64,000 nt of DNA from Dyadobacter linearis (GTDB taxonomy: Bacteria > Bacteroidota > Bacteroidia > Cytophagales > Spirosomataceae): positions 372,001 to 436,000 of the forward strand of contig NZ_CAJRAU010000001.1 of the NCBI RefSeq assembly GCF_907165045.1, written 5' to 3'. Of the stretch, positions 53,199 to 62,454 are shown piece after piece. Under the pieces are notes generated by a model. It was not told the origin of the DNA, made no database searches, and saw nothing but the letters and a program-made list of their open reading frames with translations. The position numbers and the translations under genes were made by a program. Numbering within the stretch: the first letter of the stretch is position 1; each line of letters opens with the position of its first letter.

Positions 53199-54252
53199 CT
53201 TTGCATTTTACGTACATCATCACGGTTCCGGACATGTGATGCGGGCCATTGCGATTGCCAGCCAGCTCGGGGAAGCGAATGTGAGCTTCCTCGGGAGCGG
53301 GCTGCATGCATTCACCAGCCTGATACCTCCGCATATTACTTGTTACCACCTTCCGTCGGACATTGCTCGGGACGAAGACGAATTTTCACAACTGGCAGCA
53401 CTTGACTTCCTGCACTACGCGCCACTAAATGTTAGGGGGTTGACCGACCGATCGGCGGTGATCGCTGACTTCTTTAAAAAACAGTTTCCCGTCCTGTTGA
53501 TCGTAGACGTTTCCGTTGAAGTGACGATGCTGGCGGCACTCTGCGGCATTCCTGCATTGGTGATCAGGCAGACCGGTAACCGGAATGACATTCCGCATTT
53601 AAATGCATACCAAAGTGCACAAACGCTCATCGCCCCTTCCCCGGCTGCCTTAATGAACAGATCGGATTTCGATTGGGTGGAAGCAAAGACTTTTTATTCG
53701 GGCGGTTTTTCGAGATTTCAGGGAATGCAGATTGATCGGCCAACCGTAGCGAATACGGTTGCTGTGATGACCGGAACAGGCGGTACGTCCATTGGCCCGC
53801 AACTAATTGAAATGCTTGCGGCTGAATTTCCTGATAAAACATTTCATATTCTTGGAAAAATGGCGCAGCCTTTCTCAGGCGATTACCGGAATGTAGTATT
53901 GCACGGAAACCTCGAAAATCCAGCAGAAATACTCGTTTCCTGCGAAACCGTGATCGGCAACGCCGGGCATAATACGGTTATGGAAATGGCTGATCTGAAC
54001 AAAAGATTTATATGTATTTATGAAGAAAGGCCGTTTGACGAGCAGCTGCACAAAGCGAAATTGCTGGAAGCAAACAATATGGCAGTGGTGATTGCGGGAG
54101 ACGAACTATCAGGTGCCGACTGGGGCGATTTATTTACAAAAGCAGCAAATCTGCCGCCTGACCGCTGGAAGGGCGTTATCAATCCAGATGCATTAACAGA
54201 TATCGCCGGGGCGCTGCACGATCAATGGAGAAAGCTGTTTAATGCAAAGTAA
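53188..54252 (+). CDS. GT28/MurG-like glycosyltransferase
   Basis: 354 residues. N-terminal FAFYVHHHGSGHVMRAIAIASQLG, the His/Gly-rich loop of MurG/GT28-like enzymes, then LLIVDVSVEVTMLAALCGIPALVIRQTG; C-terminal VMTGTGGTSIG, VVLHGN, and SCETVIGNAGHNTVMEMADLNKRFICIYEERPFDEQLHKAKLLE, the donor-binding end. No signal peptide. Starts 11 bp inside the previous GT gene. Converges on the GT2 gene with a 3-bp gap. Confidence 0.86.
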   Translation: MRPNFAFYVHHHGSGHVMRAIAIASQLGEANVSFLGSGLHAFTSLIPPHITCYHLPSDIARDEDEFSQLAALDFLHYAPLNVRGLTDRSAVIADFFKKQFPVLLIVDVSVEVTMLAALCGIPALVIRQTGNRNDIPHLNAYQSAQTLIAPSPAALMNRSDFDWVEAKTFYSGGFSRFQGMQIDRPTVANTVAVMTGTGGTSIGPQLIEMLAAEFPDKTFHILGKMAQPFSGDYRNVVLHGNLENPAEILVSCETVIGNAGHNTVMEMADLNKRFICIYEERPFDEQLHKAKLLEANNMAVVIAGDELSGADWGDLFTKAANLPPDRWKGVINPDALTDIAGALHDQWRKLFNAK

Positions 54253-54255
54253 AAA

Positions 54256-55080
54256 TCAGGGTTTTAATGCCGCAGCGATTTCATCCAGATCAGGTAGTCT
54301 CAAAATCGTGATCTCTTCACCCTTCCATTGGATCAAGCCCGCAGTTTCGAATTTTCTGAGCCACCCTTCCATCGGCCAAACTCCCCACTTTTTGAAAAAT
54401 ACCTGCGCATTGGTGACAATATCTTTCAAGTGATTGAGGGGCGGATCGTAGCTGGGATGATGCTGGTGATAAGCCAGCGCCTTGGTGTTTCCCAGTGGCA
54501 CATGCCGCGCTCTTGCGGCAAATGAAAAGTCGGTATCCTCAGCGCCGTAACCGGAAAAACCTTCATCAAAACCGCCTATTTGCTCAAAAACGTCCCGGCT
54601 GCACCCGAAATTCAGTGACCAGAATAGCTCGTAGGAAAGCTTGCTCAAATCATCCCGGACCGGATCCGGCTTGCTCAGACCATTGATTTTCTCAAAAAAA
54701 CCAGGTGCATTGGTGGCGCCTTTGTGAAGATACCGAACGGGGCCTGTCCACAGTTTATCGCCAGACTGAAATGCGTTCGCGTAAAGCTGCACCAGATCAG
54801 TGGCGGGAATGCAGTCAACATCCAGAAAAATAATATGGGAGGAAGTGGAACGCGCCACTGCAAAATTTCTCGCAGCCGCCAGCGGCAAATGCTCGCCGGA
54901 TGTTAATTCAAAGCTTTTCACCATAAAATGCTCCGAAGTGATCCCACTTGCCGGCTCGTCCATGTGAACGATCACCAGCTCCTGAGGAAACAGGCTTCCG
55001 AGGTCAAGACCTTTTACCAGATTCAGTAAAGCTTCCTGCCGGGACTTTACAATGGTGACAACAGATATAGTGGATTTCAT
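54256..55080 (-). CDS. Glycosyltransferase family 2 with galactosyltransferase-like C-terminus
   Basis: 274 residues. GT-A start ISVVTIVKSRQEALLNLVKGL, D-x-D in HIIFLDVDCIPATD, then FGCSRDVFEQIGGFDEGFSGYGAEDTDFSFAARARHVP, the glyco_transf_7C acceptor region, and HHPSY. Single gene on the minus strand closing the glycosyltransferase island by convergence. Confidence 0.9.
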   Translation of the reverse strand: MKSTISVVTIVKSRQEALLNLVKGLDLGSLFPQELVIVHMDEPASGITSEHFMVKSFELTSGEHLPLAAARNFAVARSTSSHIIFLDVDCIPATDLVQLYANAFQSGDKLWTGPVRYLHKGATNAPGFFEKINGLSKPDPVRDDLSKLSYELFWSLNFGCSRDVFEQIGGFDEGFSGYGAEDTDFSFAARARHVPLGNTKALAYHQHHPSYDPPLNHLKDIVTNAQVFFKKWGVWPMEGWLRKFETAGLIQWKGEEITILRLPDLDEIAAALKP

Positions 55081-55207
55081 ATATGCCGGGGAAATACCAT
55101 AAGTGTGCCTGCCGGCAGAATGGATCGGGGCTTATTTAACATTTTTTATATTGCCGGTCTGATCCTGTATCACTTGCTTGCGCCTGTTAATCTGCAATCA
55201 GGCTCAA

Positions 55208-55852
55208 ATGGGTATAGTCGGAAAAATAGTGTGTAGTGCATTTTTTTGTATGGTTTTGGTCAAAAGCGAAGCGCAGGTTCCGAGTATACAGATCAGCAAA
55301 AGCGATACTTCACTTGGCGAAAGTGTTGGGCCTCATCGATTTCTACCCACTCCAAAAACTGCAACCAAACTGGCACTGATTCCGGGCGGCGGCCAGATTT
55401 ACAACCGGGATTACTGGAAACTTCCGATCATCTACTTGTCCCTGGGCGGAGGCCTTTTTGCGTATCATTTAAACACACTCAAATACAAGGACTTTCTCGC
55501 CGCATACAAATTATTTTTCAACCTGAATACAGGTAAGCTGGCCGAAGGAGTGACAGCGGATACGAAAATGCCAGTCCGCGTCCGCAACTTACTTAATACT
55601 ACCAGCCGCGTGGATTCCGCTTCAATAGATCAGATACAAAGGCAGAAAAATTACTGGCGCAGGTACCGGAATGTTGCATTGCTGACTACCGGCGTGATCT
55701 ACACCCTCAGCATTATCGAAGCCAATGTGGCAGCGCACTTGAAAAGCTTTGACATTTCCGACGATCTGACCTTAAACGTCAGTCCTAAGCTTGTACAGCC
55801 CGGATTGCCAAGTGCAAGTCCGGGATTGAGATTGGTTTTTAATCTGCACTGA
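55208..55852 (+). CDS. DUF5683 domain protein, exported
   Basis: About 214 residues from ATG 55208 (MGIVGKIVCSAFFCMVLVKSEAQ), with a signal peptide; an in-frame TTG at 55178 is less likely. The DUF5683 core is PTPKTATKLALIPGGGQIYNRDYWKLPIIYLSLGGGLFAYHLN, followed by a second hydrophobic helix near 155-172 (NVALLTTGVIYTLSIIEANVAAHL). Common in Bacteroidota; role unknown. Confidence 0.85.
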   Translation: MGIVGKIVCSAFFCMVLVKSEAQVPSIQISKSDTSLGESVGPHRFLPTPKTATKLALIPGGGQIYNRDYWKLPIIYLSLGGGLFAYHLNTLKYKDFLAAYKLFFNLNTGKLAEGVTADTKMPVRVRNLLNTTSRVDSASIDQIQRQKNYWRRYRNVALLTTGVIYTLSIIEANVAAHLKSFDISDDLTLNVSPKLVQPGLPSASPGLRLVFNLH

Positions 55853-56034
55853 TGTCTTCCGTGAGCGCGATTTTACCACCAAAACAGGATTAGCAGTCGC
55901 CGCTGTAAGCGGGGAAATCGCGCGTCATTGTGTTTCAAAGAATTCATACAGGTGACAGTCTGGCAGACGAATTTCCGCGTTTTGATCGTTCGGTATGAAT
56001 ATTGTGGTGTATACGTATAACGTAAAACCTCAAT

Positions 56035-57732
56035 ATGCTACGATTGCTCTCAGGCCTTTTGATCTGCCTGATCATTATGTTTTTTTGTGTATACAATTTC
56101 TATTTCTCCGTCAACTTCCCGTTTCAGGACGATTTTCTGATTATCCAATTTATTGAAGCCGCCTCCAATGCCGGATTTGAGTTCTCGGCAGTCGTGCAGG
56201 AAATGTTTCGGACGTTCAATGATCACAAGGCGGTTACTGTCCGGCTGCTCGCGCTGGTCGAATACGCGATTACCGGGCACCAGAATTTCCGTTTCTACAT
56301 TCTGCTCGTTTCCATCAACATTACTTATATATTTTACTTTTTATATCTGCAATTCCGGAAATCCGGTCTACCGCTCTATTATTTCCTCCCGGCGCCATTC
56401 CTGTTTTTTACGCCGATTTATCACGAAGTATCCGGCTGGGCACTTAATGGTATGCAGCATTCGTTTCTGACCGTATTTACAGTAACCGCCATTTTGCTGG
56501 CTTCCCGCCGGACTACCGGTGCATTCTGGCTGGCTATGGTTTTTTGCTTTTTAGCGACGTTTACGCATGGTAACGGCGTTATTTCCTTCCCCGCCATTGT
56601 ATTCTTTTTTCTTTGTTTTAAAGATTTCAAAAGGGCGATACTTGCCTGCGTTTCCCTGGTTGCCTGTCTGGCGATCTACCTGATCGGCTATGAAGCGGGA
56701 CAGGCAGGACAGCTACCTACCAGTCTGCTAAGTATGCTTTCGTCGCTATTCGGCTTCATCGGTTCGAGTATGTCACTGTGGCCAAATCCCCAACTTTGGT
56801 CGGCGCTTTGGGGGTTATTTATTGTTGGTTTTATGCTGATCCTGACGATCCGCGTGGCCTCGATCTACTTCAACAAACCGGCCCACATTAAACCCGGGAC
56901 CGTTGAACTGCTCACGCTTTTCGGATTCATTTTCATCACCAGTACCGTGATCGCGCTTTTCAGGTCTTGGGCGGGCACTACGATAGCCAGTCGGTTTCAG
57001 TTGTACGCAGCTTTATCGACGGTGATCTGCTATATCCTGTTGCTGAATTATACTTCGCTGTTTAGAAAAAAGCAGGTTTTAATAGCGATAACCGCGCTCA
57101 GTATAATTTATTGGGGCTATGCGCATTATGCATTAACAGGTATGGTCTCGGCAAAGAAAACCACGTATCTGGCGGATGTTTTCAACTGGCAAAACAACCG
57201 AAATTTATTTTCCGTCGAAAAAACGATTGTCCGAAATGCGGATTTTTACCTTACTCCCGGATATGAAAAGGGCTTTTTCAAACTTCCCGAGCCTGTCGCG
57301 GACAAAACTGGAATAGATTCGCTATTTGCCGCCAGCCCCAATCCCCCGGTAAGTGACAGCATTTACCTGGAAGACTGGCACGTAACAAGAATGGTGCAGA
57401 ACGGGGTCGAAAATCTGAACCACACTTTTGTAACAAGCGACAAGCTGCCCCTCAAAAAACCCTTTTTAAGTGATCGTTTTTTAGTGTTAAAAGATCTGAA
57501 AACCGGTGAAGTACATTTACTCAATGCGAATCCGAAAATCGAAGGCCGCCGCAACTTTCTGCTTTCAGGAAATTATTACAAAAACGGATTTCAAACCTTC
57601 CTGAGAAAAGACGACCTGGCATTCGGCTCCTACCAAATGGCCGTCCTCGACGTCAGTTTCCGCGGAGAAAAAAGTTTCCACCCGCTTAATAGGGGGCTGA
57701 ATGTGGATGCGGAGGGGTTTTCGTTGGAGTGA
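56035..57732 (+). CDS. Large polytopic membrane protein, unknown function
   Basis: 565 residues with about ten hydrophobic segments in the first 390, then a soluble part of about 170 residues. A short acidic/aromatic loop after the first helix (NFPFQDDFLIIQFIEAA) is reminiscent of the D-D/E loop of GT-C glycosyltransferases and O-antigen-type enzymes, but no family could be named. The C-terminal part has beta-strand character (HLLNANPKIEGRRNFLLSGNYYKNGFQ). Near the glycosyltransferase island, so a role in surface glycans is possible but not shown. Confidence 0.75.
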   Translation: MLRLLSGLLICLIIMFFCVYNFYFSVNFPFQDDFLIIQFIEAASNAGFEFSAVVQEMFRTFNDHKAVTVRLLALVEYAITGHQNFRFYILLVSINITYIFYFLYLQFRKSGLPLYYFLPAPFLFFTPIYHEVSGWALNGMQHSFLTVFTVTAILLASRRTTGAFWLAMVFCFLATFTHGNGVISFPAIVFFFLCFKDFKRAILACVSLVACLAIYLIGYEAGQAGQLPTSLLSMLSSLFGFIGSSMSLWPNPQLWSALWGLFIVGFMLILTIRVASIYFNKPAHIKPGTVELLTLFGFIFITSTVIALFRSWAGTTIASRFQLYAALSTVICYILLLNYTSLFRKKQVLIAITALSIIYWGYAHYALTGMVSAKKTTYLADVFNWQNNRNLFSVEKTIVRNADFYLTPGYEKGFFKLPEPVADKTGIDSLFAASPNPPVSDSIYLEDWHVTRMVQNGVENLNHTFVTSDKLPLKKPFLSDRFLVLKDLKTGEVHLLNANPKIEGRRNFLLSGNYYKNGFQTFLRKDDLAFGSYQMAVLDVSFRGEKSFHPLNRGLNVDAEGFSLE

Positions 57733-57750
57733 GAAACCAATTTTCATCTT

Positions 57751-59460
57751 CTAATCCTTTGCAACCCTAAACCATTTGTACCCATAACCGGGCATATTTA
57801 CAGTATGCTTTCCTGCGTTTGGTTTCTGGTCATTTTTGTTGATCAGATCCATTAACAATGGATTCCCGTTCATAGTAAACTCCGAGCGCTGCGGCTTGTC
57901 GCTGAAATTGTGGAGGATTACCAACGTTTCGCCTGCAAGCTCGTATTGAATACCGAAAATGAACGGCGAACCGGCTTCTATGAGCTTATAATTGCCCAGC
58001 CCGATCTCAGGGCAGGATTTTCTCAGCCGGATCAGATCTGTGGTCCAGCTGAGCAGTGAAGTGGAGTCGCGCCTTTGCTGTGCTACATTTACTTTTTTAT
58101 AGCTGTGCTCCCCAAAATCAATAACCGGACGGAATGCGGTGTCGGCTGTGGTAAACCCCGCATTTTTCGAATCGTCCCACTGCATGGGGGTTCTCACGGA
58201 AATCCTTTCTCTTAAACGCAGGTCGTCACCCATCCCGAGTTCATCGCCATATCGGATCACCGGTGTTCCGGGCAGCGAGAATAACAAACTGTAAGCCAGC
58301 TCCATGTGCTTACGGTTATTGCCCATCATAGTCGCCAGCCGCCGGCGGATACCGCGCTCGTAAATCTGCATGCTGGTATCAGGTCCGAACTTATCATACA
58401 CTTCCTGCCGTTGCTTATCCGTCAGCCTGCCCAGGTCTATTTCATCGTGATTTCTAAGAAAATGGGCCCACTGAGACGCCTCCGGAATGCGCTTCGTTTC
58501 GCGGATCGCCTTTTTGAAAGGATCGAGTTTGCCGGTTGCGAGGGCGTAGAACAAATGCTGGTTGGCGAAAAAATTGAACATCATCTGGATCCCATCCCCA
58601 TTCCCGCCGAAGTAATTCTCGTTCTCCTCAGGTGTCACATTCGCTTCACCCAAAATCGCGGCATCCGCCTTTCTCGACTGCGCAAATTGGCGGATATCCG
58701 TCAGAAATTTATAGTCCAGCTTCGGCTTTTCCGTTCCCGTTTTTGGTATTTCAATGATAAATGGGACGGCATCGAGACGGAATCCCGAAATTCCCTGGTT
58801 TAGCCAGAAGCCGATAATCCGCTGACATTCCTGTACAACCGCAGGATTTGTGAAGTTCAGATCGGGCTGAAAATCGTAGAAACGATGGTAGAAATATTCC
58901 CCCGAGAGCGAATCCAATTTCCAGACACCAGTCTGAAAGCCTGGAAATACCATTCCCTCGTCGTGGTTCTTGGGAAGTTTCTCCGACCAGATATACCAGT
59001 CGCGGTACTTGGAATTCTTGCTCGCACGCGCATTCTTAAACCACGGATGCTCATCGGAAGTATGGTTGATCACCAGATCCATGATCACGCGAATGCCCCT
59101 TTTTTCTGCCTGGTAGATGAACTCGGCGAAGTCGCCGCCCGTGCCAAGTTTTTCGTCAATTGTATAATAATCAGCGACATCGTATCCGTCGTCTTTCCCG
59201 GGAGTGGGCTGAAAAGGCGCCAGCCATATTGCATCGACGCCCAGCGAACTCAGGTAATCCAGCTTTTGTATCAACCCCTGAAAATCACCCCGCCCGTCAC
59301 CGTCGCTATCCTTGAAAACCCCGACTTCCAGGTTATATATGATGCTGTTTTTGTACCAGTAATTGTTTTTAAGATCAACCGTTGCCAGCCGATCCTGCCC
59401 GCTGCAAATCCGAGGTAAAATTAAAATCGCTAATAGTAAGGTGCTGAATACGTGCTTCAT
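57751..59460 (-). CDS. Secreted GH13 alpha-amylase family enzyme
   Basis: 569 residues with a signal peptide ending near ICSGQ. (Beta/alpha)8 barrel: YNLEVGVFKDSDGDGRGDFQGLIQKLDYL, MDLVINHTSDEHPWF (region I), GFRLDAVPF with the nucleophile Asp (region II), AILGEANV with the acid/base Glu (region III), HFLRNHDEIDL (region IV), then PVIRYGDELGMGDDLRLRERISVRTPMQWD. The last parts are typical of trehalose synthase/maltose glucosyltransferase-like GH13 enzymes, though a cytoplasmic trehalose synthase would have no signal peptide. Likely a periplasmic alpha-glucan enzyme. Confidence 0.9.
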   Translation of the reverse strand: MKHVFSTLLLAILILPRICSGQDRLATVDLKNNYWYKNSIIYNLEVGVFKDSDGDGRGDFQGLIQKLDYLSSLGVDAIWLAPFQPTPGKDDGYDVADYYTIDEKLGTGGDFAEFIYQAEKRGIRVIMDLVINHTSDEHPWFKNARASKNSKYRDWYIWSEKLPKNHDEGMVFPGFQTGVWKLDSLSGEYFYHRFYDFQPDLNFTNPAVVQECQRIIGFWLNQGISGFRLDAVPFIIEIPKTGTEKPKLDYKFLTDIRQFAQSRKADAAILGEANVTPEENENYFGGNGDGIQMMFNFFANQHLFYALATGKLDPFKKAIRETKRIPEASQWAHFLRNHDEIDLGRLTDKQRQEVYDKFGPDTSMQIYERGIRRRLATMMGNNRKHMELAYSLLFSLPGTPVIRYGDELGMGDDLRLRERISVRTPMQWDDSKNAGFTTADTAFRPVIDFGEHSYKKVNVAQQRRDSTSLLSWTTDLIRLRKSCPEIGLGNYKLIEAGSPFIFGIQYELAGETLVILHNFSDKPQRSEFTMNGNPLLMDLINKNDQKPNAGKHTVNMPGYGYKWFRVAKD

Positions 59461-59575
59461 CTGGCTTTTTGTTAGTGGTCGCGTTTTGTCGGTATAATAG
59501 ACGTAATTGATTTTTCTTTAAAAATCACCCGCAACTGCACTAAATATCATGCCGGACAAGCATCCGTTTCTACCC

Positions 59576-60955
59576 CTACGCCCCCAGCCGCGGCAGCGAC
59601 TTCCACCATGTTAGCAACTTTTGGCTTAGCTCTTCTTTTTTCCTGACTTGATCCGCGGCGAGATTCTGGGTTTCGGCGGGGTCTTTGAGGATATTGTAAA
59701 GTTCCGCATTGCTGCCGTCGTTATTCATGAGCAGCTTCCATTCGCCGGAGCGGATCGCGAGTTGAGGGCTCTTGTGGGGAGGCTTTGGGTAAGCATAAGC
59801 GATCGTGTTGCGGCCGTATTCCCAGTACATTTCTTTTTTACGTAAGGAAGATTTCCCCAAAAGAACCGCCGACCTGTCGAGCCCATCGCTTTTGTAAGTG
59901 GCTGGTAACGAAATGCCTGCGAGCTTAGTTAGTGTGGGCAGCAGATCGGTTGCGTGCAGTTCGGAACGCTCGTCGGTTTGGCCTGCGGTAATATGTCCAG
60001 GCCAGGTTACGATAAAAGGCATCCGGATTCCGCCTTCGTAGAGCGAAAGTTTCGAACCTCTGAACTTGCCGCTGCGGCTTCCACCGAATGTAGGCAATGC
60101 ACCATTGTCACTCGTAAAAATTATGATCGTATTATCAAAAAGTCCGCGCTCCTTTAAGCCGTCGATCAGTCGGCCGATCTGAATATCATATTCAATCAGG
60201 ACCCGCTTGAATGCGGCTTCCTCCTGCGGCTTTAACGGCGTTTCTCCGGCTTCGGGTTTGGGTACCCAGGGTGTATGCACCTCATCGGGCCAGAGGTTTA
60301 CAAAGCAGGGCTGATCTTTGTGGCGGCCCATGAAATCAAGCGTTTTATCAACGAAGTAAGCCGTCCGGTCCCACCTTTTGACGCTATCCTTGTCAGACCA
60401 GATCCAGTTGGTGGCAGTCAGCGCCGGGTCGGGTTCGGGACTTTCGTAGGTACTTGCGTGCTCATCGAAACCATATTGATCAAATTTCGGAGCGTCGGTC
60501 ACATCCCGGCCGCCACCCATGTGCCACTTACCAAAGTGCCCGGTGGCATAGCCCGCATTCTTGAAAAAACGCCCCATCGAAGGCGCTTCCGGCGTCAGGA
60601 AGTCAATTTGCTCTGCGTCTCTGTTATGGCTTTTCTTATCGAGATAAGTCGCGAAATTCCATTTCCCTGGCTGCATTCCAGTGAGGATACTGGCGCGGGA
60701 AGGAGAACATATCGGCGCGCCGCTGTAATACTGGGTCAGCTTCAATCCGCTTGCCGCTAGCCGGTCGATATTCGGAGTAGGAACGAGCCGGCCGCCAAAT
60801 GCGCCCACATCCCCTACTCCCATATCGTCAGTCAGGATAATGATCACATTAGGCCTGGCTTTCGCTCTTCCTGCCCTGCCCTGGCCTGATACCTGGAAAC
60901 AAATGAATAGCAGCCAGATTACAGCGGAAAACTTGCACAGAATGATCCCTTTCAT
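59576..60955 (-). CDS. Secreted sulfatase (N-acetylgalactosamine-6-sulfatase-like)
   Basis: 459 residues with a signal peptide ending near QVSGQ. Metal ligands Asp43-Asp44 in ILTDDMGVGDVG, formylglycine Cys83 in C-S-P-S-R followed by ASILTG, Lys and His in FGKWHMGG, EVHTPW, FTSDNGALP, and the Lys in RGSKLSLYEGGIRMPF. All catalytic positions are intact. Single gene, not linked to a SusCD pair, downstream of the acyltransferase in the opposite direction. Confidence 0.93.
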   Translation of the reverse strand: MKGIILCKFSAVIWLLFICFQVSGQGRAGRAKARPNVIIILTDDMGVGDVGAFGGRLVPTPNIDRLAASGLKLTQYYSGAPICSPSRASILTGMQPGKWNFATYLDKKSHNRDAEQIDFLTPEAPSMGRFFKNAGYATGHFGKWHMGGGRDVTDAPKFDQYGFDEHASTYESPEPDPALTATNWIWSDKDSVKRWDRTAYFVDKTLDFMGRHKDQPCFVNLWPDEVHTPWVPKPEAGETPLKPQEEAAFKRVLIEYDIQIGRLIDGLKERGLFDNTIIIFTSDNGALPTFGGSRSGKFRGSKLSLYEGGIRMPFIVTWPGHITAGQTDERSELHATDLLPTLTKLAGISLPATYKSDGLDRSAVLLGKSSLRKKEMYWEYGRNTIAYAYPKPPHKSPQLAIRSGEWKLLMNNDGSNAELYNILKDPAETQNLAADQVRKKEELSQKLLTWWKSLPRLGA

Positions 60956-61202
60956 GGGGTAACAGCGTTTTATTTGACGAAAGTATCAAAGCTGATAAAT
61001 GATTGCCGAAAAGTCAATTAGTAACTGCAATTCTACCTGTTGTGACATGCTCCGTCTTTACCGTTAAATCAATCCAAACCACTATACGATCATCCTACGG
61101 CCACTTTCAGGGACAATATACGTATCTCGCAAAATACCCAGGCAGCAGGATCTAGTCGCGAAGTGTCTGTGTAAGAAAGTTTTAAATAACACTCCCCCAC
61201 AG

Positions 61203-62414
61203 ATGATTGAAAATGTAAGCGAATTACAGAGGGAAACCTTTGTTAAAGTCGAGCGTATTTTCGGCCTCGACCTTATGCGTAGCTGTTCCATAATCATGGT
61301 TTTCCTCGCACATTCCACCCCGCTGAATCCGGTTGACAAGCTATTCCCGTTCGGGTGGCTGGGAGTTGGGGTCGAAGCATTTTTCGTATTGAGCGGTTTC
61401 CTGATCGGCCGCATTATTTTGCGCACTGTGCTCACGCCGGGAATTACCTGGAAAGCAGTACGTATCTTCTGGGTAAATCGCTGGCTGCGAACACTTCCCG
61501 CCTATTTTTTCGCTTTTCTCGTTTGCTACCAGTTCTCGGGTGCGATGCATAATAGCATTTACTATCTGTTTTTTGCCCAAAATATTATTACCCCTATGCC
61601 CGGCTTTTTCCCGCATTCATGGAGCCTGGCCGTAGAGGAATGGTTTTACCTGCTGTTCCCGCTACTCCTGCTTGCGATCGCGGCTGTAATCGGCAGGGCG
61701 CAGAACCGGTACCGTATATACCTGGCCGGTGTCATTATTTTCCTGGTTTGCGGACTTGGATTTAAGGTTTTGTACCACTGGATGTATCAGCAAAATCTGT
61801 TCGCTTATCTGGTGGATCAAAAGGTCCTTTTTCCCAGCTGGAACATATTCGCGCCTCCTATCGGCGACTGGGATAGTATGCGAAAAATAGTCATGTTCCG
61901 GCTCGACGCCATTGCCTGCGGCTGTCTGGTAGCCTATCTAATGGAAAAACGCAAGATTTCAAGCCGGGCGAGTATGTGGCTGCTTATTACCGGGTTTATC
62001 GGCGTTTTGATCGGCTTTCAGGTCGTAAAACATACGGTAGCTGGCGGGAAAGCTAACATTTTTGTAGACGTTTTGCTTCTGCCCTTGTTTTGCTGCGGGT
62101 TTGCAATGATGCTTCCCTACGCCTCCTCCTGTCCCCGCCCGGGCAAGCTAATTACCAGACTGATCACGCAGATCAGTCAAACTTCCTATTCATTTTATTT
62201 AATGCACATACTGATCATCGAGCAGGTTACAGAATGGTACCACAGCAATCTCGCCACCCCGTTTGCTCCAAAATGGCTGGTTTTCCTCGGTACTTATCTG
62301 TTCACCTATCTGGTCGCGTACCTGATGTTCCGGCTGATCGAGTTACCATTTATGAACCTTCGCAAAAGGCTGTTTGTGCCCGCAATTGATGCAGACAAGT
62401 CTTACAGTAAATGA
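61203..62414 (+). CDS. Acyltransferase 3 family membrane protein (OafA-like)
   Basis: 403 residues with about ten membrane helices and the family motifs: FGLDLMRSCSIIMVFLAHSTP (with the catalytic His), GVEAFFVLSGFLIGRIIL, and PHSWSLAVEEWFYLLFPLLLL. Members O-acetylate or O-acylate exported sugars. It could modify a product of the nearby glycosyltransferase island, but this is only positional. Divergent from the sulfatase gene with a 247-bp gap. Confidence 0.9.
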   Translation: MIENVSELQRETFVKVERIFGLDLMRSCSIIMVFLAHSTPLNPVDKLFPFGWLGVGVEAFFVLSGFLIGRIILRTVLTPGITWKAVRIFWVNRWLRTLPAYFFAFLVCYQFSGAMHNSIYYLFFAQNIITPMPGFFPHSWSLAVEEWFYLLFPLLLLAIAAVIGRAQNRYRIYLAGVIIFLVCGLGFKVLYHWMYQQNLFAYLVDQKVLFPSWNIFAPPIGDWDSMRKIVMFRLDAIACGCLVAYLMEKRKISSRASMWLLITGFIGVLIGFQVVKHTVAGGKANIFVDVLLLPLFCCGFAMMLPYASSCPRPGKLITRLITQISQTSYSFYLMHILIIEQVTEWYHSNLATPFAPKWLVFLGTYLFTYLVAYLMFRLIELPFMNLRKRLFVPAIDADKSYSK

Positions 62415-62428
62415 TTGGATCGTGTTCT

Positions 62429-62454
62429 CTATTGAAAATAGCATGTTTCAATAG
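62429..62454. terminator. Inverted repeat between convergent genes, weak terminator
   Basis: CTATTGAAA and TTTCAATAG are perfect 9-bp arms around an 8-base loop. The right arm overlaps the stop of the dehydrogenase (minus strand) and the left arm lies 15 bp after the acyltransferase stop. No T run, so this is only a weak candidate. Confidence 0.35.
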
